A DNA stretch of 64,000 nucleotides from Acanthopleura granulata (Eukaryota; Mollusca; Polyplacophora; Chitonida; Chitonidae), in the NCBI GenBank assembly GCA_016165875.1, contig JABBOT010000082.1, positions 4,701,168 to 4,765,167 of the forward strand, given 5' to 3'. The position numbers were made by a program, and so were the translations under genes. The notes under the pieces were generated by a model. That model was not told where the DNA came from. It saw only the letters and a program-made list of their open reading frames with translations, and ran no database searches. Each line of letters starts with the position of its first letter. Within the stretch, counting starts at the first letter, position 1. Below, piece after piece: positions 24,410 to 38,181 of this stretch.

Positions 24410-25557
24410 GACGTCATCGATGATTAAATTGAAGATACAGCTAAAACTCTAAGTGGTAGAGGAATGGGGTTTGGACCATTGGATTTGTTGTCATAAAGTG
24501 CTGCAGAACAGCCTATTTTGGTCGAGTTTTGATGCATTCTAGATAGAGTTTGCTCTTTTTGTGACTGATTTCTCTGATTGTCACAAGCTTCATGGTTCTG
24601 CAGAGCAGCTGTGTGTAATGTGTAGAAATAAGAATATCAATTGCTGTGATCCACATTCGTCTGTGTATTTTATATTTTGGATAACTGATACAATATCAAC
24701 TCTTTTGGATAGGTCAAGTAAACTGTCTCGCTAAAGTAGTTACATAGAAATGGAAGAAAACCTGGCTCCTATATATACATATAGTAAGGTCTCACAGTCT
24801 TTGTATATGTAAAACAGAGGGTAAGTTCTTCCGTTGGCCCTCAAGTGGGCATTTCAATTCTGATGGACACAACGAAGGTATTAATTGATGTATATTAAGG
24901 CTAGCGTGCAGCATTTGTTGAAAGCTTAAAAATTTCGGTTGGTTTATACCGATTTGAGTCTGTTGGCAGGCACGGGAATGTGACGTTATCCATCTTTCAA
25001 CTTGAGATACAGGTAAATGACTGGGTCGGAGAACAAAGTGTATTACACCATTCCATTTCCCGTCATAAATTCGATGAGAATAGATTTTTTTATGGCCTTT
25101 TGATGAATTGTAGCTTGGGTGGCTTTTTTTCTTGATTGAGTTTGGTGATCGCCAGAAGGTGAATGTTGGTGTATTTCAGCTGAGTGTAATGGAGAGAAAT
25201 AGGAATGGCATTTGCTGTTTTCCACGTCCCTCTGTCTGTATGATCTACTCAGATAACTCATAGCATATGAACTCTTTCGACAAGGGCAAGTGAGCTGTCG
25301 TCGTAATATTTCTACTTTCAATTCCAACGAAAGCTAACTGGTATGTGTATGTATAATAAGATCTCATAGGATTTATATATGGGAATAATAGAATTAGTTA
25401 TTCAATCGGTCTTCCTCAGTTGGGCATTTTAAAGCTTAGCCACATGAGTAAGGCATCAAGGGATGTAAATTACCGCAAGGATTGGTCTCGCGTTGAAAAA
25501 ATGAGAAATTTCCATCGGTATCTAAGGAGTTTAGGCTGTTGCCATGCAGGGGTTTAT
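24410..25557 (+). repeat. Unit 23, 1,148 bp, first HindIII-subfamily copy
   Basis: Half A has CACAAGCTTCATGG and CTGCAGAGCAG instead of CACAAGCTACAACG and CTGCAGTGCAG, plus TTATATTTTGGATAAC. Half B starts at 24982, and its palindrome is broken to TGACGTTA. Confidence 0.93.
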
Positions 25558-26708
25558 GACGTCATCGATGATTAAATTGACGATACAGCTAAAACTCTAA
25601 GTGGTAGAGGAGAAATACACAGACCATTGGATTCTTTGTCATAAAGTGCTGCAGAAGAGCCTATTTTGGTCTCCCTTTGATGAATTCTAGATAGAGTTGC
25701 TCTTTTTGTGACTGATTTCTCAGATTGCCACAAGCTACAACGTTCTGCAGTGCAGCTGTGTGTAATGTGTAGAAATAAGAATATCAATTGCTGTGATCCA
25801 CATTCCTCTGTGTATTTTATCTTGTTGCATAACTAATGCAATATCAACTCTTTTGGATAGGTCAAGTAAACTGTCTCGGTAAAGTAGTTACATAGAAGTG
25901 GAATAAAACCTGGCTCCTATATATACATATAGTAAGGTTTCACAGTGTTTGTATATGTAAAACAGAGGGTAAGTTCTGCCGTCGGACCTGAAGTGAGCAT
26001 TTCAATTCTGATGGCCACAACGAAGGTAATAATTAATGTATATTAGAGCTAGCGTGCAGCATTTGTTGAAATGTTACAAATTTCGTTTGGTTTCTACCGA
26101 TGTGAGGCTATTGGCAGGCACGGGATTGTGACGTCATCCATCTTTCAATTTGAGATACCGGTAAATGACTGGGTCGGAGAACAAATTGTATTGCACCATT
26201 CGATTTCTCGTGATAAATTGCATCGGAATAACCCTTTTTTATGGCCTTTTGATGAATTGTAACTGGGATGGCATTTTTTTCCTTGATTGACTTTGGTGAT
26301 CGCCAGAAGGTGAATGTTGGTGTATTTCAGCTGAGTGTAATGGAGAGAAATAGGAATGGCATTTGCTGTTTTCCACGTCCCTCTGTCTGTATGATCTACT
26401 CAGATAACTCATAACATATGAACTCTTCCGAAAAGGGCAAGTGAGCTGTCGTCGTAATGTTTCTACTTTCAAGTTGAACGAAAGCTCGCTGGTATGTGTA
26501 TGTATAATAAGATCTCCTAGCAGAGATATATGGTTATAATAGAATTAGTTATTGAATCGGTCTTCCTCAGTTGGGCATTTGAAAGCTTATCCACATGAGG
26601 AAGGCATCAAGGGATACAAATTACCGCAAGGATTGGTCTCGCGTTGAAAAAATGAGAAATTTCCCTCAGTATCTAAGGAGTTTAGGCTGTTGCCATGCAC
26701 GCTATTAT
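25558..26708 (+). repeat. Unit 24, 1,151 bp
   Basis: Half B starts at 26130. The usual GAGGAATGGGGTTTGGACC is replaced by GAGGAGAAATACACAGACC near 25606, a local rearrangement seen nowhere else in the window. Confidence 0.93.
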
Positions 26709-27858
26709 GACGTCACCGATGATTAAATTGAAGATACAGCTAAAACTCTAAGTGGTAGAGGAATGGGTTTTGGGCCATTGGATTCTTTGTCATAAACTGC
26801 TGCAGAAGAGACTATTTTGGTCGACCTTTGATGAATTCTAGATAGAGTTGCTCTTTTTGTGACTGATTTCTCTGATTGCCACAAGCTACAACGTTCTGCA
26901 GTGCAGCTGTGTGTAATGTGTAGAAATAAGAATATCAATTGCTGTGATCCACATTCCTCTGTGTATTTTATCTTGTTGGATAACTGATGCGATATCAACT
27001 GTTTTGGATAGATCAAATAAACTGTCTCGTTAAAGTGGTTACATAGAAATGGAATGGAACCTGACTCCTATATATACGTATAGTAAGGTTTCACAGTGTT
27101 TGTATATGTAAAACAGAGGGTAAGTTCTGCCGTCGGATCTCAAGTGGGCATTTCAATTTTGATGGACACAACGAAGGTATTAATTGATGTATATTAAGGG
27201 TAGCGTGCAGCATTTGTTGAAATCTTACAAATTTCGTTTGGTTTATACCGATTTGAGGTTGTTGGCAGGCATGGGATTGTGACGTCATCCATCTTTCGAT
27301 TTGAAATACAGGTAAATGACTGAGTCGGGGAGCAAAGGGTATTACACCATTCGATTTCTCGTCATAAATTGAGTGAAAATAGATTTTTTTTATGGCCTTT
27401 TGATGAATTGTAGCTTGGGTGGCTTTTTTTTCTTGATTGAGTTTATTGATCGCCAGAAGGTTAAAGTTGGTGTTTTTCAGCTGTGTGTAATGTAGAGAAA
27501 TAGGAATGGCATTTGCTGTGGTCCACGTACCGCTGTATGTATGATCTACTCAGATAACAAATACCATATGAACTCTTTCGACAAGGGCAAGTGAGCTGTC
27601 GTCTTAATGTTTCTACTTTCAATTCGAACGAAAGCTAACTGGTATGTGTATGTATAATAAGATCTCATAGCATTTATATATGGGAATAATAGAATTAGTT
27701 ATTCCGTCGGTCTTCCTCAGTCATGCATTTTAAAGCTTAGCCACATGAGGAAGGCATCAAGGGATGTAAATTACCGTAAGGATTGCTTGCGCGTTGAAAA
27801 AATGAGACATTTCCCTCGGTATCTAAGGAGATTAGGCTGTTGCCATGCACGGGATTAT
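26709..27858 (+). repeat. Unit 25, 1,150 bp
   Basis: Half B starts at 27281. The half-A palindrome is followed by CCGATG as in unit 21. AATAAA is replaced by GAATGGAACC. Confidence 0.93.
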
Positions 27859-29003
27859 GACTTCATTGAAGATTAAATTGAAGATACAGCGAAAACTCTA
27901 AGTGGTAGAGGAATGGGGTTTGGAAGATTGGATTTCTTGTCATAAAGTGCTGCAGAAGAGCCTATTTTGGTCGCCCTTTGATGAATTCTAGATACAGTCT
28001 GCTCTTTTTGTGACTGATTTCTCTGATTGCCACAAGCCACAACGTTCTGCAATGCAGCTGTGTGTAATGTGTAGAAATAAGAATATCAATTGCTGTGATC
28101 CACATTTCGGTGTGTATTTTTTCTTGTTGGATAACTGATGCAATATCAACTCTTTATGATAGGTCAAGTAAACTGTCTCGGTAAAGTAGTTACATAGAAG
28201 TGGAATAAAACCTGGCTCCTATATATACATATAGTAAGGTCTCACAGTGTTTGTATATGTAAAACAGAGGGTAAGTTCTGCCTTTGGCCCTCAAGTGGTC
28301 ATTTCAATTCTGCTGGGCACAACGAAGGTATTAATTGATGTATATTAAGGCTAGCGTGCAGCATTTGTTGAAATGTTACAAATTTCGTTTGGTTTCTACC
28401 GATTTGAGGTTGTTGGCAGGCACGGGATTGTGACGTCATCCATCTTTCAATTTGAGATACAGGCAAATGACTGGGTCGGAGAACAAATTGTATTACACCA
28501 TTCGATTTCTCGTCATAAATTGCATCAGAATAGATTTTTTAAGGCCTTTTGATGATTTGTATCTTGGGTGGCCTTTTTCCTTGATTGACTTTGGTGATCG
28601 CCAGAAGGTGAAAGTTGGTGTATTTCAACTGTGGGTAATGTAGAGAAATAGGAATGGCATTTGCTGTGGTCCACGTACCGCTGTATGTATGATCTACTCA
28701 GATAATTCATAGCATATAAACTCTTTCGAAAAGGGCAAGTGAGCTGTCGTCGTAATGTTTCTACTTTCAATTCGAACGAAAGCTAACTGGTATGTGTATG
28801 TATAATAAGATCTCCTAGCATTTATATATGGGAGTAGAATTAGGTATTCAATCGGTCTTCCTCAGTTGGCCATATTAAATTTTAGCCACATGAGGAAGGC
28901 ATCAAGACATGGAAATTACCGCAAGCATTGGTCTCGTGTTGAAAAAATGAGAAATTTCCCTCGGTATCTAAGGAGTTTAGGCTGTTGCCATGCACGGAAT
29001 TAT
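27859..29003 (+). repeat. Unit 26, 1,145 bp, broken half-A palindrome
   Basis: The half-A element reads TGACTTCATTGAAG, losing both overlapping palindromes. This is the only broken half-A copy. Half B starts at 28432. Confidence 0.93.
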
Positions 29004-30153
29004 GACGTCACCGATGATTAAATTGAAGACACAGCTAAAACTCTAAGTGGTAGAGGAATGGGGTTTGGACCATTGGATTTCTTGTCATAAAGTGCTGCAG
29101 AAGAGCCTATTTTGGTCGACCTTTGATGAATTCTAGATAGAGTTTGCTCTTTTTGTGACTGATTTCTCTGATTGTCACAAGCTTCATGGTTCTGCAGAGC
29201 AGCTGTGTGTAATGTGTAGAAATAAGAATATCAATTGCTGTGATCCACATTCCTCTGTGTATTTTATATTTTGGATAACTGATACAATATCAACACTTTT
29301 GGATAGGTCAAGTAAACTGTCTCGGAAAAGTAGTTACATAGAAGTGGAATAAAACCTGGCTCCTATATATACATATAGTAATGTCTCACAGTGTTTGTAT
29401 ATGTAAAACAGAGGGTAAGGTCTGCCGTCGGATCTTAAGTGGGCATTTCAATTTTGATGGACACAACGAAGGTATTAATTGATGCATATTAAGGGTAGCG
29501 TGCAGCATTTGTTGAAATGTTACAAATTTCGTTTGGTTTCTACCGATTTGAGGTTGTTTTCAGGCACGGGATTGTGACGTCATCCATCTTTCGATTTGAA
29601 ATACAGGTAAATTACTGAGTCGGGGAGCAAAGGGTATTACACCATTCGATTTCTCGTCATAAATTGAATGAGAATAGATTTTTTTTATGGCCTTTTGATG
29701 AAATGTAGCTTGGGTGGCTTTTTTTTCTTGATTGAGTTTATTGATCGCCAGAAGGTGAAAGTTGGTGTTTTTCAGCTGTGTGTAATGTAGAGAAATAGGA
29801 ATGGCCTTTGCTGTGGTCCACGTACCGCTGTATGTATGATCTACTCAGATAACAAATACCATATGAACTCTTTCGACAAGGGCAAGTGAGCTGTCGTCGT
29901 AATGTTTCTACTTTCAATTCCAACGAAAGCTAACTGGTATGTGTATGTATAATAAGATCTCATAGCATTTATATATGGGAATAATAGAATTAGTTATTAA
30001 GTCGGTCTTCCTCAGTCATGCATTTTAAAGCTTAGCCACATGAGGAAGGCATCAAGGGATGCAAATTACCGCAAGCATTGCTTGCGCATTGAAAAAATGA
30101 GACATTTCCCTCGGTATCTAAGGAGATTAGGCTGTTGCCATGCACGGGATTAT
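29004..30153 (+). repeat. Unit 27, 1,150 bp, HindIII subfamily
   Basis: It is preceded by the first GGTCTCGTG leader with AAGACATGG and the shortened GGGAGTAGAATTAGG. Half A has AAGCTTCATGG. Half B starts at 29576 with TTGTTTTCAGG. Confidence 0.93.
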
Positions 30154-31299
30154 GACGTCATCGATGATTAAATTGAAGATACAGCGAAAACTCTAAGTGG
30201 TAGAGGAATGGGGTTTGGAAGATTGGATTTCTTGTCATAAAGGGCTGCAGAAGAGCCTATTTTGGTCGCACTTTCATCAATTCTAGATACAGTCTGCTCT
30301 TTTTGTGACTGATTTCTCTGATTGCCGCAAGCTACAACGTTCTGCAGTGCAGCTGTGTGTAATGTGTAGAAATAAGAATATCAATTGCTGTGATCCACAT
30401 TCCGCTGTGTATTTTTTCTTGTTGGATAACTGATGCAATATCAACTCTTTATGATAGGTCAAGTAAACTGTCTCTTTAAAGTAGTTACATAGAAGTGGAA
30501 TAAAACATGGCTCCTATATATACATATAGTAAGGTCTCACAGTGTTTGTATATGTAAAACAGAGGGTAAGTTCTGCCTTTGGCCCTCAAGTGGTCATTTA
30601 AATTCTGCTGGGCACAACGAAGGTATTAATTGATGTATATTAAGGCTAGCGTGCAGCATTTGTAGAAATGTTACAAATTTCGTTTGGTTTCTACCGATTT
30701 GAGGTTGTTGGCAGGCACGGGATTGTGACGTCATCCATCTTTCAATTTGAGATACAGGCAAATGACTGGGTCGGAGAACAAATTGTATTACACCATTCGA
30801 TTTCTCGTCATAAATAGCATCAGACTAGATTTTTTTAAGGCCTTTTGATGATTTGTATCTTGGGTGGCCTTTTTCCTTGATTGACTTTGGTGATCGCCAG
30901 AAGGTGAAAGTTGGTGTATTTCAACTGCGTGTAATGTAGAGAAATAGGAATGGCATTTGCTGTGGTCCACGTACCGCTGTATGTATGATCTACTCAGATA
31001 ACTCATAGCATATGAAGTCTGTCAACAAGGGCAAGTGAGCTGTCGTCGTAATGTTTCTACTTTCAATTCCAACGAAAGCTAACTGGTATGTGTATGTATA
31101 ATAAGATCTCATAGCATTTATATATCGGAGTAGAATTAGGTATTCAATCGGTTTTATTCAGTTGGCCATATTAAATTTTAGCCACATGAGGAAGGCATCA
31201 AGACATGGAAATTACCGCAAGCATTGGTCTCGTGTTGAAAAAATGAGAAATTTCCCTCGGTATCTAAGGAGTTTAGGCTGTTGCCATGCACCTGATTAT
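30154..31299 (+). repeat. Unit 28, 1,146 bp
   Basis: Half B starts at 30727. The leader is of the GCTTGCGCATTG type. CATAAAGGGCTGC replaces CATAAAGTGCTGC. Confidence 0.93.
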
Positions 31300-32448
31300 G
31301 ACGTCATCGATGATTAAATTGAAGATATAGCTAAAACTCTAAGTGGTAGAGGAATGGGGTTTGGACCATTGGATTTCTTGTCATAAAGTGCTGCAGAAGA
31401 GCCTATTTTGGTCGACTTTTGATGAATTCTATATAGAATTGCTGTTTTTTTGACTGATTTCTCTCATTGCCACAAGCTACAACGTTCTGCAGTGCAGCTG
31501 TGTGTGATGTGTAGAAATAAGAATATTAATTGCTGTGATCCACATTCCCCCGTGTATTTTATCTTGTTGGATAACTGATGCGATATGAACTCTTTTGGAT
31601 AGGTCAAGTAAACTGTCTCGGTAAAGTAGTTACATAGAAGTGAAATAAAACCTGGCCCCTATATATACATATAGTAATTTCTCAGAGTGTGTGTATATGT
31701 GTAACAGAGGGTAAGTTCTGCCGTCGGATCTCAAGTGGGCATTTCAATTTTGATGGACACAACGAAGGTATTAATTGATGTATATTAAGGGTAGCGTGCA
31801 GCATTTGTTGAAATGTTACAAATTTCGTTTGGTTTATACCGATTTGAGGTTGTTGGCAGGCACGGGATTGTGACGTCATCCATCTTTCGATTTGAAATAC
31901 AGGTAAATTACTGAGTCGGGGAGCAAAGGGTATTACACCATTCGATTTCTCGTCATAAATTGAATGAGAATAGATTTTTTTATGGCCTTTTGATGAAATG
32001 TAGCTTGGGTGGCTTTTTTTTCTTGATTGAGTTTATTGATCGCCAGAAGGTGAAAGTTGGTGTTTTTCAGCTGTGTGTAATGTAGAGAAATAGGAATGGC
32101 ATTTGCTGTGGTCCACGTACCGCTGTATGTATGATCTACTCAGATAACAAATACCATATGAACTCTTTCGACAAGGGCAAGTGAGCTGTCGCCGTAATGT
32201 TTCTACTTTCAATTCGAACGAAAGCTAACTGGTATGTGTATGTATAATAAGATCTCATAGCATTTATATATGGGAATAATAGAATTAGTTATTAAGTCGG
32301 TCTTCCTCAGTCATGCATTTTAAAGCTTAGCCACATGAGGAAGGCATCAAGGGATGCAAATTACCGCAAGCATTGCTTGCGCGTTGAAAAAATGAGACAT
32401 TTCCATCGGTATCTAAGTAGATTAGGCTGTTGCCATGCACGGGATTAT
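31300..32448 (+). repeat. Unit 29, 1,149 bp (5-mer repeat, position 1, copy 1)
   Basis: Half B starts at 31872. The TATA-downstream stretch reads TTTCTCAGAGTGTGTGTAT and is linked to a half B with GAAATACAGG and TTTATTGATCGCC. The same half B recurs in unit 31 (offset 2,295) and unit 34 (offset 5,733). Confidence 0.93.
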
Positions 32449-33594
32449 GACGTCATCGATGATTAAATTGAAGATACAGCGAAAACTCTAAGTGGTAGAG
32501 GAATGGGGTTTGGAAGATTGGATTTCTTGTCATAAAGTGCTGCAGAAGAGCCTATTTTGGTCGCCCTTTCATCAATTCTAGATACAGTCTGCTCTTTTTG
32601 TGACTGATTTCTCTGATTGCCGCAAGCTACAACGTTCTGCAGTGCAGCTGTGTGTGATGTGTAGAAATAAGAATATCAATTGCTGTGATCCACATTCCGC
32701 TGTGTATTTTTTCTTGTTGGATAACTGATGCAATATCAACTCTTTTGGATAGGTCAACTAAACTGTCTCGGTAAAGTAGTTACATAGAAGTGGAATAAAA
32801 CCTGGCTCCTATATATACATATAGTAATGTCTCACAGTGTTTGTATATGTAAAACAGCGGGTAAGCCCTGCCTTTGGCCCTCAACTATTCATTTAAATTC
32901 TGCTGGGCACAACGAAGGTATTAATTGATGTATATTAAGGCTAGCGTGCAACATTTGTTGAAATGTTACAAATTTCGTTTGGTTTCTACCGATTTGAGGT
33001 TGTTGGCAGGCACGGGAATGTGACGTCATCCATCTTTCAATTTGAGATACAGGCAAATGACTAGGTCGGAGAACAAATTGTATTACACCATTCGATTTCC
33101 CGTCATAAATAGCATCAGAATAGATTTTTTTAAGGCCTTTTGATGATTTGTATCTTGGGTGGCCTTTTTCTTTGATTGACTTTGGTGATCGCCAGAAGGT
33201 GAAAGTTGGTGTATTTCAACTGCGTGTAATGTAGAGAAATAGGAATGGCATTTGCTGTGGTCCACGTACCGCTGTATGTATGATCTACTCAGATAACTCA
33301 TAGCATATGAACTCTTTCGAAAAGGGCAAGTGAGCTGTCGTCGTAATGTTTCTACTTTCAATTCGAACGAAAGCTAACTGGTATGTGTATGTATAATAAG
33401 ATCTCATAGCATTTATATATGGGAGTAGAATTAGGTATTTAATCGGTTTTATTCAGTTGGCCATATTAAATTTTAGCCACATGAGGAAGGCATCAAGACA
33501 TGGAAATTACCGCAAGCATTGGTCTCGTGTTGAAAAAATCAGAAATTTCCATCGGTATCTAAGGAGTTTAGGCTGTTGCCATGCACCTGATTAT
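32449..33594 (+). repeat. Unit 30, 1,146 bp (position 2, copy 1)
   Basis: Half B starts at 33022. The donor-like GTAAGT has changed to GTAAGC, followed by CCTGCC and CCCTCAACTATTC. Confidence 0.93.
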
Positions 33595-34741
33595 GACGTC
33601 ATCGATGATTAAATTGAAGACACAGCCAAAACTCTAAGTGGTAGAGGAATGGGGTTTGGACCCTTGGATTTCTTGTCATAAAGTGCTGCAGAAGAGCCTA
33701 TTTTGGTCGACTTTTGATGAATTCTATATAGAATTGCTCTTTTTTTGACTGATTTCTCTGATTGCCACAAGCTACAACGTTGTGCAGTGCAGCTGTGTGT
33801 GATGTGTAGAAATAAGAATATCAATTGCTGTGATCCACATTCCCCCGTGTATTTTATCTTGTTGGATAACTGATGCGATATGAACTCTTTTGGATAGGTC
33901 AAGTAAACTGTCTCGGTAAAGTAGTTACATAGAAGTGAAATAAAACCTGGCCCCTATATATACATATAGTAATTTCTCAGAGTGTGTGTATATGTGTAAC
34001 AGAGGGTAAGTTCTGCCGTCGGATCTCAAGTGGGCATTTCAATTTTGATGGACACAACGAAGGTATTAATTGATGTATATTAAGGGTAGCGTGCAGCATT
34101 TGTTGAAATGTTACAAATTTCGTTTGGTTTATACCGATTTGAGGTTGTTGGCAGGCACGGGATTGTGACGTCATCCATCTTTCGATTTGAAATACAGGTA
34201 AATTACAGAGTCGGGGAGCAAAGGTTATTACACCATTCGATTTCTCGTCATAAATTGAATGAGAATAGATTTTTTTATGGCCTTTTGATGAAATGGAGTT
34301 TGGGTGGCTTTTTTTTCTTGATTGAGTTTATTGATCGCCAGAAGGTGAAAGTTGGTGTTTTTCAGCTGTGTGTAATGTAGAGAAATAGGAATGGCATTTG
34401 CTGTGGTCCACGTACCGCTGTATGTATGATCTACTCAGATAACTCATAGCATATGAACTCTTTCGACAAGGGCAAGTGAGCTGTCGTCGTAATGTTTCTA
34501 CTTTCAATTCCAACGAAAGCTAACTGGTATGTGTATGTATAATAAGATCTCATAGCATTTATATATGGGAGTAGAATTAGGTATTCAATCGGTCTTCCTC
34601 AGTTGGCCATATTAAATTTTAGCCACATGAGGAAGGCATCAAGACATGGAAATTACCGGCAAGCATTGGTCTCGTGTCGAAAAAATGAGAAATTTCCCTC
34701 GGTATCTAAGGAGTTTAGGCTGTTGCCATCCACCTGATTAT
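33595..34741 (+). repeat. Unit 31, 1,147 bp (position 3, copy 1)
   Basis: Half B starts at 34167. Half A has CCCTTGGATTTC and TATATAGAATTGC. Half B has GAAATGGAGTTTGG instead of GAAATGTAGCTTGG. Confidence 0.93.
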
Positions 34742-35886
34742 GACGTCATCGATGATTAAATTGTAGATACAGCTAAAACTCTAAGTGGTAGAGGAATGGG
34801 GTTTGGACCATTGGATTTCTTGTCATAAAGTGCTGCAGAAGAGCCTATTTTGGTCGACTTTTGATGAATTCTAGATAGGGTTTGCTCTTTTTGTGACTGA
34901 CTTCTCTGATTGTCACAAGCTTCATGGTTCTGCAGAGCAGATGTGTGTAATGTGTAGAAATAAGAATATCAATTGCTGTGATCCACATTCCTCTGTGTAT
35001 TTTATATTTTGGATAACTGATACAATATCAACTCTTTTGGATAGGTCAAGTAAACTGTCTCGCTAAAGTAGTTACATAGAAATGGAAGAAAACCTCGCTC
35101 CTATATATACATATAGTAAGGTCTCACAGTGTTTGTATATGTAAAACAGAGGGTAAGTTCTGCCTTTGGCCCTCAAGTGGGCATTTCAATTCTGGTGGAC
35201 ACAACGAAGGCATTAATTGGTGTATATTAAGGGTAGCGTGCAGCATTTGTTGAAATGTTACAAATTTCGGTTGGTTTCTACCGATTTGAGTCTGTTGGCA
35301 GGCACGGGAATGTGACGTCATCCATCTTTCAATTTGAGATACAGACAAATGACTGGGTCGGAGAACAAAGTGTATTGCACCATTCGATTTCCCGTCATAA
35401 TTTGGATGAGAATAGATTTTTTTAAGGCCTTTTGATGAATTGTAGCTTGGTTGGCTTTTTTTCTTGATTGAGTTTGGTGATCACCAGAAGGTGAATGTTG
35501 GAGTATTTCAGCTGAGTGTAATGGAGAGAAATAGGAATGGCATTTGCTGTGGTCCACGTACCGCTGTATGTATGATCTACTCAGATAACTCATAGCATAT
35601 GAACTCTTTCGAAAAGGGCAAGTGAGCTGTCGTCGTAATGTTTCTACTTTCAATTCGAACGAAAGCTAACTGTTATATGTATGTATAATAAGATCTCATA
35701 GCATTTATATATGGGAGTAGAATTAGGTATTCAATCGGACTTCCTCAGTTGGCCATATTGAATTTTAGCCACATGAGGAAGGTATCAAGGGATGAAAATT
35801 GCCGCAAGCATTGAGCACGTGTTGAAAAACTGAGAAATTTCCCTCGGTATCTAAGGAGTTTAGCCTGTTGCCATCCACCTGATTAT
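34742..35886 (+). repeat. Unit 32, 1,145 bp (position 4, copy 1), HindIII subfamily
   Basis: Half A has AAGCTTCATGG and the AATAAA is replaced by GGAAGAAAACC. Half B starts at 35314 and shows GGTGATCACC and CAGCTGAGTG. Confidence 0.93.
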
Positions 35887-37032
35887 GACGTCATCGATGA
35901 TTAAATTGAAGATACAGCTAAAACTCTAAGTGGTAGAGGAATGGGGTTTGGACCATTGGATTTCTTGTCATAAAGTGCTGCAGAACAGCCTATTTTGGTC
36001 GCCCTTTGATGAATTCTAGAGAGAGTCTGCTCATTTTGTGACTGATTTCTCTGATTGCCACAAGCTACAACGTTCTGCAGTGCAGCTGCGTGTAATGTGT
36101 AGAAATAAGAATATCAATTGCTGTGATCCACATTCCTCTGTGTATTTTATCCTGTTGGATAACTGATGCGATATCAACTGTTTTGGATAGATCAAATGAA
36201 CTGTCTCGTTAAAGTGGTTACATAGAAATGGAATGAAACCTGAATCCTATATATACATATAGTAAGGTCTCACAGTCTTTGTATATGTAAAACAGAGGGT
36301 AAGTTCTGCCGTCGGATCTCAAGTGGGCATTTCAATTGTGATGGACACAACGAAGGTATTAATTGATGTATATTAAGGGTAGCGTGCAGCATTTGTTGAA
36401 ATGTTACAAATTTCGTTTGGTTTCTACCGATTTGAGTCTGTTGGCAGGCACGGGATTGTGACGTCATCCATCTTTCAATTTGAGATACAGGCAAATGACT
36501 GGGTCGGAGAACAAATTGTATTACACCATTCGATTTCTCGTCATAAATTGCATCAGAATAGATTTTTTTAAGGCCTTTTGATGATTTGTAGCTTTTGTGG
36601 CCTTTTTCCTTGATTGACTTTGGTGATCGCCAGAATATGAAAGTTGGTGTATTTCAGCTGTGTGTAATGTAGAGAAATAGGAATGGCATTTGCTGTGGTC
36701 CACGTACCGCTGTATGTATGATCTACTCAGATAACTCATAGCATATGAACTCTTTCGAAAAGGGCAAGTGAGCTGTCGTCGTAATGTTTCTACTTTCAAT
36801 TCCAACGAAAGCTAACTGGTATGTGTATGTATAATAAGATCTCATAGCATTTATATATGGGAGTAGAATTAGGTATTCAATCGGTCTTCCTCAGTTGGCC
36901 ATATTAAATTTTAGCCACATGAGGAAGGCATCAAGACATGGAAATTACCGCAAGCATTGGTCTCGTGTAGAAAAAATGAGAAATTTCCCTCGGTATCTAA
37001 GGAGTTTAGGCTGTTGCCATGCACCTGATTAT
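35887..37032 (+). repeat. Unit 33, 1,146 bp (position 5, copy 1)
   Basis: It is preceded by a GAGCACGTG leader, an older type embedded among GGTCTCGTG units. Half B starts at 36460 and has TAGCTTTTGTGGCC. Confidence 0.93.
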
Positions 37033-38181
37033 GACGTCATCGATGATTAAATTGAAGATATAGCTAAAACTCTAAGTGGTAGAGGAATGGGGTTTGGACC
37101 ATTGGATTTCTTGTCATAAAGTGCTGCAGAAGAGCCTATTTTGGTCGACTTTTGATGAATTCTATATAGAATTGCTCTTTTTTTGACTGATTTCTCTCAT
37201 TGCCACAAGCTACAACGTTCTGCAGTGCAGCTGTGTGTGATGTGTAGAAATAAGAATATTAATTGCTGTGATCCACATTCCCCCGTGTATTTTATCTTGT
37301 TGGATAACTGATGCGATATGAACTCTTTTGGATAGGTCAAGTAAACTGTCTCGGTAAAGTAGTTACATAGAAGTGAAATAAAACCTGGCCCCTATATATA
37401 CATATAGTAATTTCTCAGAGTGTGTGTATATGTGTAACAGAGGGTAAGTTCTGCCGTCGGATCTCAAGTGGGCATTTCAATTTTGATGGACACAACGAAG
37501 GTATTAATTGATGTATATTAAGGGTAGCGTGCAGCATTTGTTGAAATGTTACAAATTTCGTTTGGTTTATACCGATTTGAGGTTGTTGGCAGGCACGGGA
37601 TTGTGACGTCATCCATCTTTCGATTTGAAATACAGGTAAATTACTGAGTCGGGGAGCAAAGGGTATTACACCATTCGATTTCTCGTCATAAATTGAATGA
37701 GAATAGATTTTTTTATGGCCTTTTGATGAAATGTAGCTTGGGTGGCTTTTCTTTCTTGATTGAGTTTATTGATCGCCAGAAGGTGAAAGTTGGTGTTTTT
37801 CAGCTGTGTGTAATGTAGAGAAATAGGAATGGCATTTGCTGTGGTCCACGTACCGCTGTATGTATGATCTACTCAGATAACAAATACCATATGAACTCTT
37901 TCGACAAGGGCAAGTGAGCTGTCGCCGTAATGTTTCTACTTTCAATTCGAACGAAAGCTAACTGGTATGTGTATGTATAATAAGATCTCATAGCATTTAT
38001 ATATGGGAATAATAGAATTAGTTATTAAGTCGGTCTTCCTCAGTCATGCATTTTAAAGCTTAGCCACATGAGGAAGGCATCAAGGGATGCAAATTACCGC
38101 AAGCATTGCTTGCGCGTTGAAAAAATGAGACATTTCCATCGGTATCTAAGTAGATTAGGCTGTTGCCATGCACGGGATTAT
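37033..38181 (+). repeat. Unit 34, 1,149 bp (position 1, copy 2)
   Basis: Half B starts at 37605. It is near-identical to unit 29; one visible change is CTTTTCTTTCTTG in the second T-tract. Confidence 0.93.

Larger units (their letters stand above)
23170..24429 (+). repeat. Block with shared half-B deletion, copy 2 of 3,939-bp period
   Basis: Similarity falls off on both sides: downstream of the join the copies soon separate (GGATTTCTTG versus GGATTTGTTG, then HindIII-type sequence). The 23922 to 27859 spacing is also about 3.94 kb, but there half B of unit 26 is present. Confidence 0.85.
31237..36969 (+). repeat. Pentameric higher-order repeat, 5,733 bp, copy 1
   Basis: It spans five units of 1149, 1146, 1147, 1145 and 1146 bp. 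The same length order returns in copy 2. The left boundary is set by a T/A difference at 31236/36969 in CGTGT[TA]GAAA, upstream of which the sequences are clearly different. Confidence 0.92.
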
